64,000 nucleotides of DNA from SZAS-103 sp036496805 (GCA_036496805.1 DASXKN010000030.1:15081-79080), one strand, 5' to 3'. Numbered from the stretch's first letter, positions 8,208 to 17,142 are shown. The notes: generated from the sequence alone by a model not told the origin. Translations and numbers: made by a program.

Positions 8208-9155
8208 TCATCCTTCGCGCAGCCGCGGGTCGATCCATGCCCGCAGTGCGTCCGTGGTCGCATTGATCGCCACGATCAGCGCGCCGACCACCAGCACCAC
8301 GCCCAGCACGAGCGTGTAGTCGCGGTTGAGAGCGCCCTGCACGAAATAGCGGCCCATGCCGGGAATGCCGAACACCTGCTCGACCACCGCCGAGCCGCTG
8401 ACGATGTTGATCAGCGCCGGACCGAGCCAGGCCAGCACCGGCATCAGCGCCGGCGGCAGCGCGTGGACGAGCACGATGCGCGCATCGGAAAAACCGCGCG
8501 CGCGCGCGGCACGCACGTAGTCGCTCGACAGCGCGTCGATGAAGCCGGCGCGGCTGATGCGCGCGCAGTAGGCGAGGTTGGGCAGCGCGAGCGCGATCGC
8601 GGGAAGGATCGCGCTGCGCAACGTGGTCCACGGCGTCGATGGATCCCAGCCGCCGCCGGGCAGCCAGTGCAGGCCCACCGCGAACACCAGCACCAGCAAG
8701 GGCGCAACGACGAACTTCGGCATCGCCAGGCCGAGGCCGGACAAGCCCATCAATGCGCGATCGAGCAAGGTGCCGCGCCGCAGCGCGGCGGACAGTCCCA
8801 GCGGAATGCCGATTCCCAGCGCGAGCACGAGCGCGATCCCGCCGCACAGCGCCGACACCGGCAGGCCGAGCGCGATCAGTTCGGAGACGCGGTAGTCCGG
8901 ATACTGGAACGAAGGCCCGAGATCGCCGCGCGCGAGATCGCCCAGCCAGTGGATGTATTGCGACGGCAGCGGACGGTCGAGCCGGTACTGCGCCGCGAGC
9001 GCGGCCTGCACTTCCGGCGGCGCGGCCTTCTCGGCATCGAACGGTCCTCCCGGTGCGGCATGCAGCAGGACGAAGCAGAGCGTCGCCAGCAGCCACAGCG
9101 TGAGCAACGCTTCGAGCAGGGCGCGGGCGATGCGGCGCGACAGCGAAGGGCTCAT
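8208..9155 (-). CDS. Peptide ABC transporter permease (OppB/DppB type)
   Basis: 315 residues with about six membrane helices; the first is at residues 10-33. The periplasmic segment after helix 1 (HAAPGGPFDAEKA, YRLDRPLP) is typical of OppB-like subunits, and the cytoplasmic EAA-like loop is in the YVRAARARGFS segment (G at its core), where the ATPase docks. ATG 9155 overlaps the stop of the binding-protein gene (ATGA), so the two are translationally coupled. No OppC, OppD or OppF gene is adjacent, so the partner permease and ATPases must be elsewhere or absent. Confidence 0.92.
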   Translation of the reverse strand: MSPSLSRRIARALLEALLTLWLLATLCFVLLHAAPGGPFDAEKAAPPEVQAALAAQYRLDRPLPSQYIHWLGDLARGDLGPSFQYPDYRVSELIALGLPVSALCGGIALVLALGIGIPLGLSAALRRGTLLDRALMGLSGLGLAMPKFVVAPLLVLVFAVGLHWLPGGGWDPSTPWTTLRSAILPAIALALPNLAYCARISRAGFIDALSSDYVRAARARGFSDARIVLVHALPPALMPVLAWLGPALINIVSGSAVVEQVFGIPGMGRYFVQGALNRDYTLVLGVVLVVGALIVAINATTDALRAWIDPRLREG

Positions 9156-10768
9156 CGCGACGCGCCCGTCGTGGTGGCATTCCAGTGCAGGAACCGGCTC
9201 GCGTGGTGATCCAGCGGATTGGCGACGAAGCCGCCAACCCACGGTTTCACCAGGTGCTTGGACGTGTAGAAGTACAGCGGCACCAGCGGTTGCGCGTCGA
9301 GCAGGCGCGCTTCGCCCTGCGCGAGCAGGGCGTTGCGCTGCATCTCGTCGGCCGCGTCGTCGGCGCGCGCGAGCAGCGCTTCGAAACCGGCGTCGCGCCA
9401 GCCGGTCCAGTTCAGCGGGCCATCGCCGGCGAACGCGGCGAGGAAGTCGCGCGGATCGGCGACGTCGGCGATCCAGCCGCCGCGGAAGACCTGGGTGATC
9501 GTGCGCTGGCGGCGGTTCTGCACGAACACCTTCCATTCCTCGTTGCGCAGTTCGACGTGCACGCCGAGGGTCTCGCCCCACATCGCCGCGACCGCGAGCG
9601 CGAGCCGGCGGTGCAGCACCGAGGTGTTGAAGCGCAGCTCGATCGTCGGCGGATCGGCGCGCGTGTAACCGGCGGCTCTGAAAAGGCGTTGCGCTTGGGC
9701 CTCGCGTCGTGCCTGCGTCCAGCGCGAAGCCGGAACCGTCGGCGGCATGTAACCGGGCAGCGGCGGGACGATGCCGAACGCCGGCGTTTCGCCGAAGCCG
9801 GTGAGGTAGGTGGTGAGCTTCTCGCGATCGATCGCCAGCGAGAGCGCCTGCCGCAGCGCGTGCGCGTCGTGCCTGTGGTCGGCATCGGCGAACGGCGGCC
9901 TGCCCACGTTGAAGCCGAACCAGAACGAGCCCAGGTAGGGCGCGATATGCAGTTGCGCGCCGAAGCGCGAGCGCAGCATCGCCAGCGGCTGCGGAGGCAG
10001 AGTCTCGGTGATGTCGAGATCACCGGCTTCGTAACGCTTGAGCTCGCTGCCAGCGTCCTCGGTCACGAGGTAGCGCACCTGCGCGATCGGCGCGTGCTCG
10101 CGGAAATGCGGATTGCGTTCGAGCGTGATCGCCGCCTGCGGCAGCCAGTCCTTCAACACATAGGCACCGTTGCCGACCAGGTGTCCGGGCCGGGTGTGCT
10201 GCGCGCCATAGCGCTCGACCGCAGGCAGGTACACCGGATCGGCGATCGGCAACAGCATCAGGCGCAGCAGCGGCGCGGGGCGATCGAGATGGAAGACGAC
10301 CGTGCGCGCGTCCGGTGCTTCCACGCCGAGCGCGGCGGCTGGCAGCTTGCCCTGCTGCAGGGCCTGCGCGTTGTGGACGGCGAAGAAGTTTTCGGCGAAG
10401 GGCGCGGCGGTCGCCGGCGCGAACGCGCGGCGGAAGCTGGCGACGAGCTGCGGTGCGTCCAGCGGCTCGCCGTTCGACCATGCCAGTCCGGCGCGCAGGT
10501 GGAAGGTCCAGGTGCGTCCGTCGGTCGATGTCTCCCAGCGCTCGGCCATGCCCGGCATCACCGATCCGTCCGCCGCTTCCGCGACCAGTCCCTCGTAGAG
10601 ATCGCGAAGCACGTTCTCGCAAGCCACTTCCTGGCAGCGGTGCGCATCGAGGGTGGAAGGTTCCGGGCCGTTGCCGCGATCAAGGATGCCGTCGCGCGGC
10701 GACGCGGCCGCGAAACCGCAACACAGCACGCACAGGATCGACGCCGCGAATGGGATGGAACGTTTCAC
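9152..10768 (-). CDS. Extracellular peptide-binding protein of ABC transporter (SBP family 5)
   Basis: About 538 residues. An N-terminal signal peptide (VKRSIPF to GFAAAS) precedes a mature family 5 domain: GPEPSTLDAHR, the early LYEGL motif, and WSNGEPLDAPQ with later GNGAYVLKDW. This family binds oligopeptides in the periplasm and delivers them to OppBC-type permeases. I chose GTG 10768 because it begins the signal peptide; a GTG 33 bases upstream would put 11 extra residues in front. Neither start has a strong ribosome site. No lipobox is obvious, although the signal contains CVLCCGF. It is coupled to the permease downstream and divergent from the ligase gene. Confidence 0.88.
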   Translation of the reverse strand: MKRSIPFAASILCVLCCGFAAASPRDGILDRGNGPEPSTLDAHRCQEVACENVLRDLYEGLVAEAADGSVMPGMAERWETSTDGRTWTFHLRAGLAWSNGEPLDAPQLVASFRRAFAPATAAPFAENFFAVHNAQALQQGKLPAAALGVEAPDARTVVFHLDRPAPLLRLMLLPIADPVYLPAVERYGAQHTRPGHLVGNGAYVLKDWLPQAAITLERNPHFREHAPIAQVRYLVTEDAGSELKRYEAGDLDITETLPPQPLAMLRSRFGAQLHIAPYLGSFWFGFNVGRPPFADADHRHDAHALRQALSLAIDREKLTTYLTGFGETPAFGIVPPLPGYMPPTVPASRWTQARREAQAQRLFRAAGYTRADPPTIELRFNTSVLHRRLALAVAAMWGETLGVHVELRNEEWKVFVQNRRQRTITQVFRGGWIADVADPRDFLAAFAGDGPLNWTGWRDAGFEALLARADDAADEMQRNALLAQGEARLLDAQPLVPLYFYTSKHLVKPWVGGFVANPLDHHASRFLHWNATTTGASR

Positions 10769-10892
10769 GTCGTCGGCATGGCCCGGAGGATTACACTGCA
10801 CGTCCCGCGATTGTAGGGCAGCGCGCCCGCGTCGCCTCCGATGTTTGCGCCGGACGTGCAGGCATCGACACTTTCATTTGCAGGAGAACGCC

Positions 10893-12257
10893 GTGTCGGG
10901 TCCGAGCCAGGTCAAGGATGCGCCGATCGAGGACCGCCAGGCGCTGGTCGACTACCTCGCGTCCGGCGCGCGCTCGCGCGAGCAATGGCGCATCGGCACC
11001 GAGCACGAGAAGTTCGGATTCCGGCTCGACGACCTGCGTCCGCCGGCATGGGACGGCGACAGCGGCATCCGCGCGATGCTCGAAGGTCTTACCCGTTTTG
11101 GCTGGGCGCGCGTGGAGGAGCACGGCAAGCTGATCGCGCTCGTGAAGGATGGCGCGTCGGTGACGCTCGAACCGGCCGGCCAGCTCGAACTGTCCGGCGC
11201 CCAGCTCGAAACCATCCACGAAACCTGCCGCGAGACCTCCTGCCATCTCAAGGAAGTGCGCGAAGTCGCCGGCGAACTCGGCCTGGGTTTCCTCGGCATG
11301 GGCTTCCAGCCGAAGTGGCGGCGCGAGGACATGCCGTGGATGCCCAAGGGCCGCTACCGGATCATGCGCGACTACATGCCCAAGCGCGGCAACCTCGGCC
11401 TCGACATGATGACGCGCACCTGCACCGTGCAGGTCAACCTCGACGTGGCCAGCGAAGCCGACATGGTGCGCAAGTTCCGCGTCAGCCTCGCGCTGCAACC
11501 GATCGCCACCGCGCTGTTCGCCGATTCGCCCTTCACCGAGGGCAAGCCGAACGGCTTCCGCAGCTACCGCTCGCACATCTGGACCGACACCGATCCGGAC
11601 CGCACCGGCATGCTCGACTTCGTGTTCGCCGACGGCTTCGGCTACGAGCGCTACGTCGACTACCTGCTCGACGTGCCGATGTACTTCGTCTACCGCGACG
11701 GCGAATACATCGACGCCTCCGGCCAGAGTTTCCGCGACTTCCTCGCAGGGAAATTGCCCGCGTATCCGGGACACAAGCCGCGCATGGCCGACTGGGCCGA
11801 CCACATGACCACCGCCTTCCCCGAGGTGCGGCTGAAGAAGTACCTGGAAATGCGCGGCGCCGATGGCGGCCCGTGGAACCGGCTGTGCGCATTGCCCGCG
11901 TTCTGGGTCGGCATCCTCTACGACGACGCGGCGCTGGATGCCGCGTGGGATCTGGTCAAGGATTTCACCATGGCCGAGCGCCACGCCCTGCGCGACGGCG
12001 TGCCGCGCCATGGCTTCGCCCTGCCGTTCCGCAACGGCACGATGCTCGATCTCGCGCGCGAGGCGCTGAAGATCGCCGGCCACGGCCTGCAGCGCCGCGC
12101 GCGGACCAACCGCAACGGCGCCGATGAAACGATCTTCCTCGAAACCCTGCTCGAATTCGTCGACGCCGGGCAGACGCCGGCCGACCGCAAGCTCGAACTC
12201 TTCCACGGCGAGTGGAAAGGCTCGGTCGATCCGGTGTTCCGCGAATTCGCGTACTGA
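10893..12257 (+). CDS. gshA: Glutamate-cysteine ligase, class II
   Basis: 454 residues, the length of the plant/proteobacterial GCS2-like class rather than the E. coli class. Visible family motifs include GTEHEKFGF (ATP/metal-binding strand), the Leu/Glu-rich helix ETIHETCRE, GFQPKWRREDMPWMP, and MTRTCTVQVNLD. It makes gamma-glutamylcysteine, the first step of glutathione synthesis. GTG 10893 follows CAGGAG by six bases; the open frame upstream does not look protein-like. The glutathione-dependent formaldehyde dehydrogenase gene lies 0.9 kb downstream on the same strand. Confidence 0.95.
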   Translation: MSGPSQVKDAPIEDRQALVDYLASGARSREQWRIGTEHEKFGFRLDDLRPPAWDGDSGIRAMLEGLTRFGWARVEEHGKLIALVKDGASVTLEPAGQLELSGAQLETIHETCRETSCHLKEVREVAGELGLGFLGMGFQPKWRREDMPWMPKGRYRIMRDYMPKRGNLGLDMMTRTCTVQVNLDVASEADMVRKFRVSLALQPIATALFADSPFTEGKPNGFRSYRSHIWTDTDPDRTGMLDFVFADGFGYERYVDYLLDVPMYFVYRDGEYIDASGQSFRDFLAGKLPAYPGHKPRMADWADHMTTAFPEVRLKKYLEMRGADGGPWNRLCALPAFWVGILYDDAALDAAWDLVKDFTMAERHALRDGVPRHGFALPFRNGTMLDLAREALKIAGHGLQRRARTNRNGADETIFLETLLEFVDAGQTPADRKLELFHGEWKGSVDPVFREFAY

Positions 12258-12357
12258 TCTGTCGGTTGGATGGTGGATGTCGAACATGCATTTCCTGATC
12301 GGCAAATGAGCGTACGATGCGCAGCCCCACGCAACCGCTGACGCGTCGCCAGCGCAG

Positions 12358-13077
12358 ATGACCCACCACCACGCCGCCAACGACGACTCGATCCCCGCTG
12401 CCGGGCGCGACGCATTGCGCTCCCTGCTGGCGTTGCGTGCCGTGCCCTTCGGCGGCCTGTCGCTGGAGGGGCTCGACGGCTTCCTCACCGCACTCGCGGT
12501 CGGCCCGGAACTGGTGTTCCCGGACGAGTGGCTGCCTGCCATCTGGGGCGCGCGCGAACCGCGCTGGGAAAGCACTGCCGAGACCGAGCGCGTGCACGGC
12601 CGGTTGCTGGCGCTGTGGAACGACGTCCTGCGCCGCGTCGCGCTCGATCCGGTCGAGCAGGTGGACGCGGACGATCGCGCGATCTTCGATCGCCTCGACG
12701 CAGGCGTGCCGCAAGGGCAGGCCTGGGCCGAGGGCTTCCTCGATGGCGTCGAGTTCGCGCCGGAAGGCTGGGACGACTGGTCCGACGATCATGCATGGAT
12801 CGACGATGCGCTCAACGACATCGAAGCGCTGACGTGGCCGATCGTACCCGACGGTTTCGTCCCCGACGACGGTGGTCCCTCGATCGAGGCGGACGATCGC
12901 GAAGGCGTTCTCGCCGATCTGCCCGGCATCGTGAACCGGTTGTATCGCCATCGCCTGGTCGAGGAAGCCGCGCACACGCCGATTCGCCGCGAAGCGCCCA
13001 AGGTCGGGCGCAACGATCCCTGTCCCTGCGGCAGCGGTCGCAAGTACAAGAAATGTTGCGGCGCCGCCGACGCGTAG
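12358..13077 (+). CDS. UPF0149 (YecA/YgfB) family protein with C-terminal SEC-C zinc motif
   Basis: 239 residues. Residues 25-195 match the UPF0149 fold (FGGLSLEGLDGFLTAL, acidic helices with EGFLDGVE). Residues 210-235 are a SEC-C zinc finger, NDPCPCGSGRKYKKCC, as at the SecA C-terminus, which binds zinc and can contact SecB or ribosomes. The function of the family is not firmly known. ATG 12358 has no clear Shine-Dalgarno. It may be cotranscribed with the upstream ligase (100 bp gap). Confidence 0.9.
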   Translation: MTHHHAANDDSIPAAGRDALRSLLALRAVPFGGLSLEGLDGFLTALAVGPELVFPDEWLPAIWGAREPRWESTAETERVHGRLLALWNDVLRRVALDPVEQVDADDRAIFDRLDAGVPQGQAWAEGFLDGVEFAPEGWDDWSDDHAWIDDALNDIEALTWPIVPDGFVPDDGGPSIEADDREGVLADLPGIVNRLYRHRLVEEAAHTPIRREAPKVGRNDPCPCGSGRKYKKCCGAADA

Positions 13078-13124
13078 CGCGGTCGCGCTAGGATGCGTCC
13101 CTCATCCGTTCGAGGGGACCTCCG

Positions 13125-14234
13125 ATGAAAAGCCGAGCCGCGGTCGCGTGGGAAGCGGGCAAGCCGCTGTCCATCGAGGAGATCGATGTCGAAGGGCCGA
13201 AGGCGGGCGAGGTGCTGGTGCGCATCCGCGCGACCGGCGTCTGCCACACCGACGCGTTCACGCTCAGCGGCGACGATCCGGAGGGACTGTTCCCGGCGAT
13301 CCTCGGCCACGAAGGCGGCGGCGAAGTCGTGGAAGTCGGCGCGGGCGTGGGCAGCGTCAAGGCCGGCGACCACGTGATCCCGCTGTACACGGCCGAATGC
13401 CGGCAATGCAAGTTCTGCCTGTCCGGCAAGACCAACCTCTGCCAGGCCGTGCGCGCCACCCAGGGCAAGGGCGTGATGCCCGACGGGACGAAGCGATTCT
13501 CCAAAGACGGCAAGCCCATCCACCACTACATGGGCACCAGCACCTTCAGCGAATACACGGTGGTGCCGGAGATTTCGCTGGCGGTGATCAACAAGGCCGC
13601 GCCGCTGGAGAAAGTCTGCCTGCTCGGCTGCGGCGTCACGACCGGCATCGGCGCCGTGCTCAACACCGCGAAGGTCGAGCCGGGCGCGAGCGTCGCGGTG
13701 TTCGGCGTCGGCGGGATCGGGCTTGCGGTGATCCAGGGTGCGGTGATGGCGAAGGCGGGCCGCATCATCGCGGTCGATACCAATCCGGCGAAGTTCGAGC
13801 TGGCGCGGCAGATGGGCGCGACCGATTGCGTGAATCCGAAGGACGTCGCGGGAACGATCCAGCAGGCGATCGTGGACATGACCGACGGCGGCGTCGACTA
13901 CAGCTTCGAGTGCATCGGCAACGTCGACGTGATGCGTGCGGCGCTGGAGTGCTGCCACAAGGGCTGGGGCCAGAGCATCATCATCGGCGTCGCCGGCGCG
14001 GGCCAGGAGATCCGCACGCGGCCGTTCCAGCTCGTCACCGGCCGGGTCTGGAAAGGCACCGCCTTCGGGGGCGTGAAGGGACGCACGCAGTTGCCGGGCA
14101 TGGTCGAGCAGGCGATGAGCGGGCAGATCGCGCTCGATCCCTACATCACCCACGAGATGCCGCTGGAGCGCATCAACGAGGCCTTCGACCTGATGCACGC
14201 GGGCAAGAGCATCCGCACGGTGATCCGGTTCTAG
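13125..14234 (+). CDS. frmA: S-(hydroxymethyl)glutathione dehydrogenase (class III alcohol dehydrogenase)
   Basis: 369 residues. Catalytic zinc site: GVCHTDAFTLSG and GHEGGGEV. Structural zinc lobe: ECRQCKFCLSGKTNLC. NAD site: VFGVGGIGLAVIQGA, followed by an Asp (AVDTN) that selects NAD. Class III specificity is clear from GKGVMPDGTKRFS and the TSTFSEYTVV segment. It oxidises the spontaneous adduct of formaldehyde and glutathione and also reduces S-nitrosoglutathione. ATG 13125 follows GAGGGGACC. No frmB (S-formylglutathione hydrolase) or frmR gene is adjacent. Confidence 0.97.
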   Translation: MKSRAAVAWEAGKPLSIEEIDVEGPKAGEVLVRIRATGVCHTDAFTLSGDDPEGLFPAILGHEGGGEVVEVGAGVGSVKAGDHVIPLYTAECRQCKFCLSGKTNLCQAVRATQGKGVMPDGTKRFSKDGKPIHHYMGTSTFSEYTVVPEISLAVINKAAPLEKVCLLGCGVTTGIGAVLNTAKVEPGASVAVFGVGGIGLAVIQGAVMAKAGRIIAVDTNPAKFELARQMGATDCVNPKDVAGTIQQAIVDMTDGGVDYSFECIGNVDVMRAALECCHKGWGQSIIIGVAGAGQEIRTRPFQLVTGRVWKGTAFGGVKGRTQLPGMVEQAMSGQIALDPYITHEMPLERINEAFDLMHAGKSIRTVIRF

Positions 14235-14271
14235 GCGAGCGGGTTTGTGTCCGGCGGGTTTCGATCCTTGG

Positions 14272-14946
14272 CTAACTCAGTAGCAGATCGGTGAACGCGA
14301 ACCGGTCGTCGCGCAACACCGTCTCGCCTTTCCGCAGGGCCAGCGGCGCGCGGAACATCGGGCCGGCGTGCACGCAGGTGTGGAACTCGCCGCGTTCGCC
14401 GCAGGGGTCGATCGCCCGGGGCAGTCCGGCGAGCAGGTCGTGGTCGAACTCGCGGCCGCAGAACTTCGCGTCGAGCTGCTGGGTGTCCACGCAGCACAGC
14501 GTCGCGCGCAGGCCGCCGGCGATCATCGCGTGCGCCAGCGCGCGCGTGTCCGACTCCCACAACGGATAGACGCCCTGCCAGCCCAGCCGCTCGCACAGCG
14601 CCTCGCGGTAGGCGCGCACGTCGGCCAGGAAGAGGTCGCCGAAGGCAATGTGGCGCAGGCCGGGCCAGCGCCGCGCCGCATCCGCGAGCGCGGCGGCGAA
14701 GACGGCTTCGTAGGCGGCGTTGTCGGCGCCGCGCGGCAGTCGCGCCTCGACCAGCGGCAGTCCCGCCGCCTCGGCCTGCGCACGGAGCACGTCGCGACGG
14801 ATGCCGTGCATGGCGACGCGGTCGTATTCGTCCGTCACCGTGGTCAGCAGGCCGACGGCCTCGTGCCGCGGGTCGTCGCGCAGCGCGCTCAGCGCCCACG
14901 CCGAATCCTTGCCGCCGCTCCACGACAGCAGGATGGGCGCTGTCAT
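14272..14946 (-). CDS. Diphthine-ammonia ligase-like PP-loop ATPase (DUF71 family)
   Basis: 224 residues. The N-terminal PP-loop SWSGGKDSAWAL (8-19) binds ATP for adenylation. Later motifs MHGIRRD, AFGDLF and YPLWESDTRAL fit the Dph6/DUF71 family. In eukaryotes Dph6 amidates diphthine; bacteria have no diphthamide, so the substrate here is unknown. The gene is convergent with frmA and lies 34 bp downstream of the next leftward gene, so it may be in one transcript with it. Confidence 0.88.
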   Translation of the reverse strand: MTAPILLSWSGGKDSAWALSALRDDPRHEAVGLLTTVTDEYDRVAMHGIRRDVLRAQAEAAGLPLVEARLPRGADNAAYEAVFAAALADAARRWPGLRHIAFGDLFLADVRAYREALCERLGWQGVYPLWESDTRALAHAMIAGGLRATLCCVDTQQLDAKFCGREFDHDLLAGLPRAIDPCGERGEFHTCVHAGPMFRAPLALRKGETVLRDDRFAFTDLLLS

Positions 14947-14980
14947 GCGTCCGTGCGTTTCGCGAAGCGGGTTGTGAGCG

Positions 14981-15316
14981 TCAAGTCACGTCGCGCAATT
15001 GCCAGCCGCTGCCGGCGAGCAGGCGCAGGCGCTGGCGCAGGACCTCGCCCGGCAGGTTGGTGTCGACCACGAGATCGATCCGCAAATCGTGCTGCGCGCC
15101 CGCCACCTTCGCCGCAGGATCGGTCGCCGCCATTGCATCGTTGACGTCGTCCGGGTCCTCCTGCTTCGCGCGCCAGCGCTCGAACAGGCCGGTGCCGGTC
15201 AGCGCGGTCCGCAACTGTTCGGCGAAACCCTCGGCGCCGAACGCGGTGAACGAAAGCGCAGGATCGGCGCCGCGCGCCTTGGACGGATTGGGCAGGGTGA
15301 TGTAGTAGCGCGGCAT
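14981..15316 (-). CDS. Conserved small protein of unknown function
   Basis: 111 residues beginning MPRYYITLPNPSKARG. It has no signal peptide or membrane segment and one predicted alpha/beta domain (YYITLP strand, GAEGFAEQLRTALTG helix, DLRIDLVVDTNLPG strand). The internal ATG at 15316 is preferred because GGAG lies seven bases upstream; the ATG twelve bases earlier has no ribosome site. I do not recognise the family. It may be transcribed with the PP-loop gene downstream. Confidence 0.72.
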   Translation of the reverse strand: MPRYYITLPNPSKARGADPALSFTAFGAEGFAEQLRTALTGTGLFERWRAKQEDPDDVNDAMAATDPAAKVAGAQHDLRIDLVVDTNLPGEVLRQRLRLLAGSGWQLRDVT

Positions 15317-15469
15317 ATGGATCTCCATGGCGAGCAGCGGCGACCCGTCGCGACGAGTCCCTCGATGCGACTGTAGCGACAGCGCGCGATGGCGGCAATG
15401 CGCGGCGAGGATCGATGCGGAACGGACGACGCGAAGGCGGGCGACGCGGAAGCGGGCGACGCGCCGTGG

Positions 15470-15847
15470 TCAGTGCGGGTAACCCTGCACGTGCAGGCCA
15501 AAGCTCACCAGGCCCACCGCGATCACCACCTGCAGGAAGAAGGCCATCACCGCGACGCCGACCGCGCCGATCAGCGAGGTTTCGAGCACGAGCGCGTACA
15601 CCGCGCACATCGCGAGGAAGGCCACGGCCAGCCCCGCGAGGGTCGCGCCCATCGCATGCAGGACGAACTGCACGGCGATGCCGGCGATCACGACGGCCAG
15701 CGCGCTCCACAGGAAACCGGGGCGGCGCGCATCCGCGAAGCGGGCGGCCAGCGACACCGGCAACACGGTCAACGCGAGGATCACGACGACTGCCGCGATC
15801 TCGCTCCATTCATGGGTCGTCACGTGGATGGGCGTCGCGATCGTCAT
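15470..15847 (-). CDS. Small four-helix membrane protein, unknown function
   Basis: 125 residues with four hydrophobic helices (about 15-35, 43-65, 68-92 and 95-120) and a short N-terminal segment containing THEWSE. It has no catalytic motif. ATG 15847 is used. It lies 32 bp downstream of the glutaredoxin-rhodanese gene and is probably cotranscribed with it. I cannot assign a function. Confidence 0.72.
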   Translation of the reverse strand: MTIATPIHVTTHEWSEIAAVVVILALTVLPVSLAARFADARRPGFLWSALAVVIAGIAVQFVLHAMGATLAGLAVAFLAMCAVYALVLETSLIGAVGVAVMAFFLQVVIAVGLVSFGLHVQGYPH

Positions 15848-15879
15848 GGCCCCGTCTGCCGTTGCGATGGCGCGGCCGA

Positions 15880-16809
15880 TCAGTAAATCGGCACGTTCGG
15901 GTCGATTTCCTTCGCCCAGGCGTCGATGCCGCCCTCGACGTTGTAGATGTCGTGGAAGCCGAGGCTGCGGAAGTGCTCGGCGGCGCGCCGGCTGGAGCTG
16001 CCGTGGTGGCAGATGAAGGCGATCGGCACGTCCTTCGGCAGCGCCTCGATGCGCGCGCGGCTGGCGTCGTCGAGCACGTCGTGCGGCTGCGGGAAGGGCG
16101 CGATCGCGCGACCCGAGGCCGGGCGCACGTCGATCACGTCGATCGTGCCGGTGATGATCCGGTCGTGCAGGTCCTGCACGCTGATCGTCTTCACCGGCGC
16201 GGGCGCGTTCGGGTTGCGGATCGACAGGCCCGCGCCGCGCACGTCCTCGATCCAGTCGATCACGATGCCGTTCGCGCGCGGCGCGCTGACCGGGTCGAGG
16301 TGCACCTTGAGTCCATCGGCCTCGGCGACGATCTCGCGTCCACTGACGGGCTTGAGCTGGAACTGGGCGTTGAACTGCGGATCGACCGACAGGTGCAGGC
16401 CGACGCCGGCCGGTGTATCGGCCATCGCGTTGCGGATCGCCGCCGCCGCGGCGGGCGTGACGTGCAGGGTCGGCGGAGTGCGGTCGGGGATGGGCAGGCC
16501 GAGCACCGCGTGCAGCTCGCCGCTGTCGAGCATCTCCTCGATGATGTCGCTGCCGCCGACCAGTTCGCCGTTGATGTAGAGCTGCGGGATCGTCGGCCAG
16601 CTCCCGTAGAGCTTGATGCCCTCGCGGATCTCCGCATCTTCCAGCACGTCGACGCTGGCGTACTTCGGCACCAGCGAGGAGAGGATGCCGACGGCCTTGG
16701 CCGAGAAGCCGCAGCGCGGCGCGTCGGGGCTGCCTTTCATGAACAGGACGACGGGGTTGGCTTGCAGGAGGGAGTCGATGCGCTGGCGCAGCGCGGGGTC
16801 GAGGGACAT
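15880..16809 (-). CDS. Monothiol glutaredoxin / degenerate A-type Fe-S domain / rhodanese fusion
   Basis: 309 residues in three domains. Residues 1-107 are a Grx4-type monothiol glutaredoxin with active site RCGFS (C33) and the WPTIPQLYINGELVGG glutathione site. Residues 114-203 resemble an A-type (IscA/HesB) domain: LHVTPAAAAAIR, then DWIEDVRGAGLSIRNPNA, but all three Fe-S ligand cysteines are missing. Residues 206-300 are a rhodanese with catalytic loop CHHGSSSR (C267). The set points to Fe-S cluster or sulfur trafficking. ATG 16809 starts the glutaredoxin domain directly. Xanthomonads have proteins of similar length annotated as Grx4-type. Confidence 0.93.
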   Translation of the reverse strand: MSLDPALRQRIDSLLQANPVVLFMKGSPDAPRCGFSAKAVGILSSLVPKYASVDVLEDAEIREGIKLYGSWPTIPQLYINGELVGGSDIIEEMLDSGELHAVLGLPIPDRTPPTLHVTPAAAAAIRNAMADTPAGVGLHLSVDPQFNAQFQLKPVSGREIVAEADGLKVHLDPVSAPRANGIVIDWIEDVRGAGLSIRNPNAPAPVKTISVQDLHDRIITGTIDVIDVRPASGRAIAPFPQPHDVLDDASRARIEALPKDVPIAFICHHGSSSRRAAEHFRSLGFHDIYNVEGGIDAWAKEIDPNVPIY

Positions 16810-16900
16810 GGGTATCTCTGGGGCTTTTGCGATGGCTCCCATTGTACCTCGCGGTGTCTGGGCTGCTGTTAGGTTGTCGTTGATTCGATCGCCGTGGCCT

Positions 16901-16930
16901 GACGTGACGTGACGTGACGTGACGTGACGT
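16901..16930 (+). repeat. Pentanucleotide tandem repeat (GACGT x6)
   Basis: Six perfect copies of GACGT stand about 90 bp upstream of the start of the glutaredoxin fusion gene (transcribed leftward). This can expand or contract by slippage and lies where a promoter could be. Confidence 0.9.
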
Positions 16931-16966
16931 GGCTGGACGGCCGTCGGCGGCCCTCGCCCCCTGCTC

Positions 16967-16992
16967 GTCATCCCCGCGGAGGCGGGGATCCA
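16967..16992 (+). repeat. REP-like palindromic element
   Basis: GTCATCCCCGCGGAGGCGGG followed by GATCCA: an 8-bp stem ATCCCCGC / GCGGGGAT with a 4-base loop. It has the same GTCA...ATCCA ends as the pair at 35879-35954, a common type of proteobacterial REP sequence. Confidence 0.75.
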
Positions 16993-17044
16993 CCCAGGCG
17001 GCATCTGCTCGGTCTTGGAGCCCAAGGCAAAGATCAATAGCGAG

Positions 17045-17099
17045 CAAGATCAGGATCAAGATCAAGAGCGTTTCGCGCTGACGCGCTTGATCCTGCTTG
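17045..17099. repeat. Inverted repeat rich in GATCAAG
   Basis: CAGGATCAAG (17051-17060) pairs perfectly with CTTGATCCTG (17086-17095), and CAAG/CTTG outside it extends the stem past a 2-base bulge. The loop contains AGCG/CGCG self-complementarity. It lies just downstream of the LpxH-like gene (leftward) and may end that transcript. The rest of the 16810-17142 gap holds no gene that I can see. Confidence 0.6.
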
Positions 17100-17142
17100 A
17101 TTTTCAAAAAGGAGAACCACGAAGCAGGCCTAAGCGGAAGAG

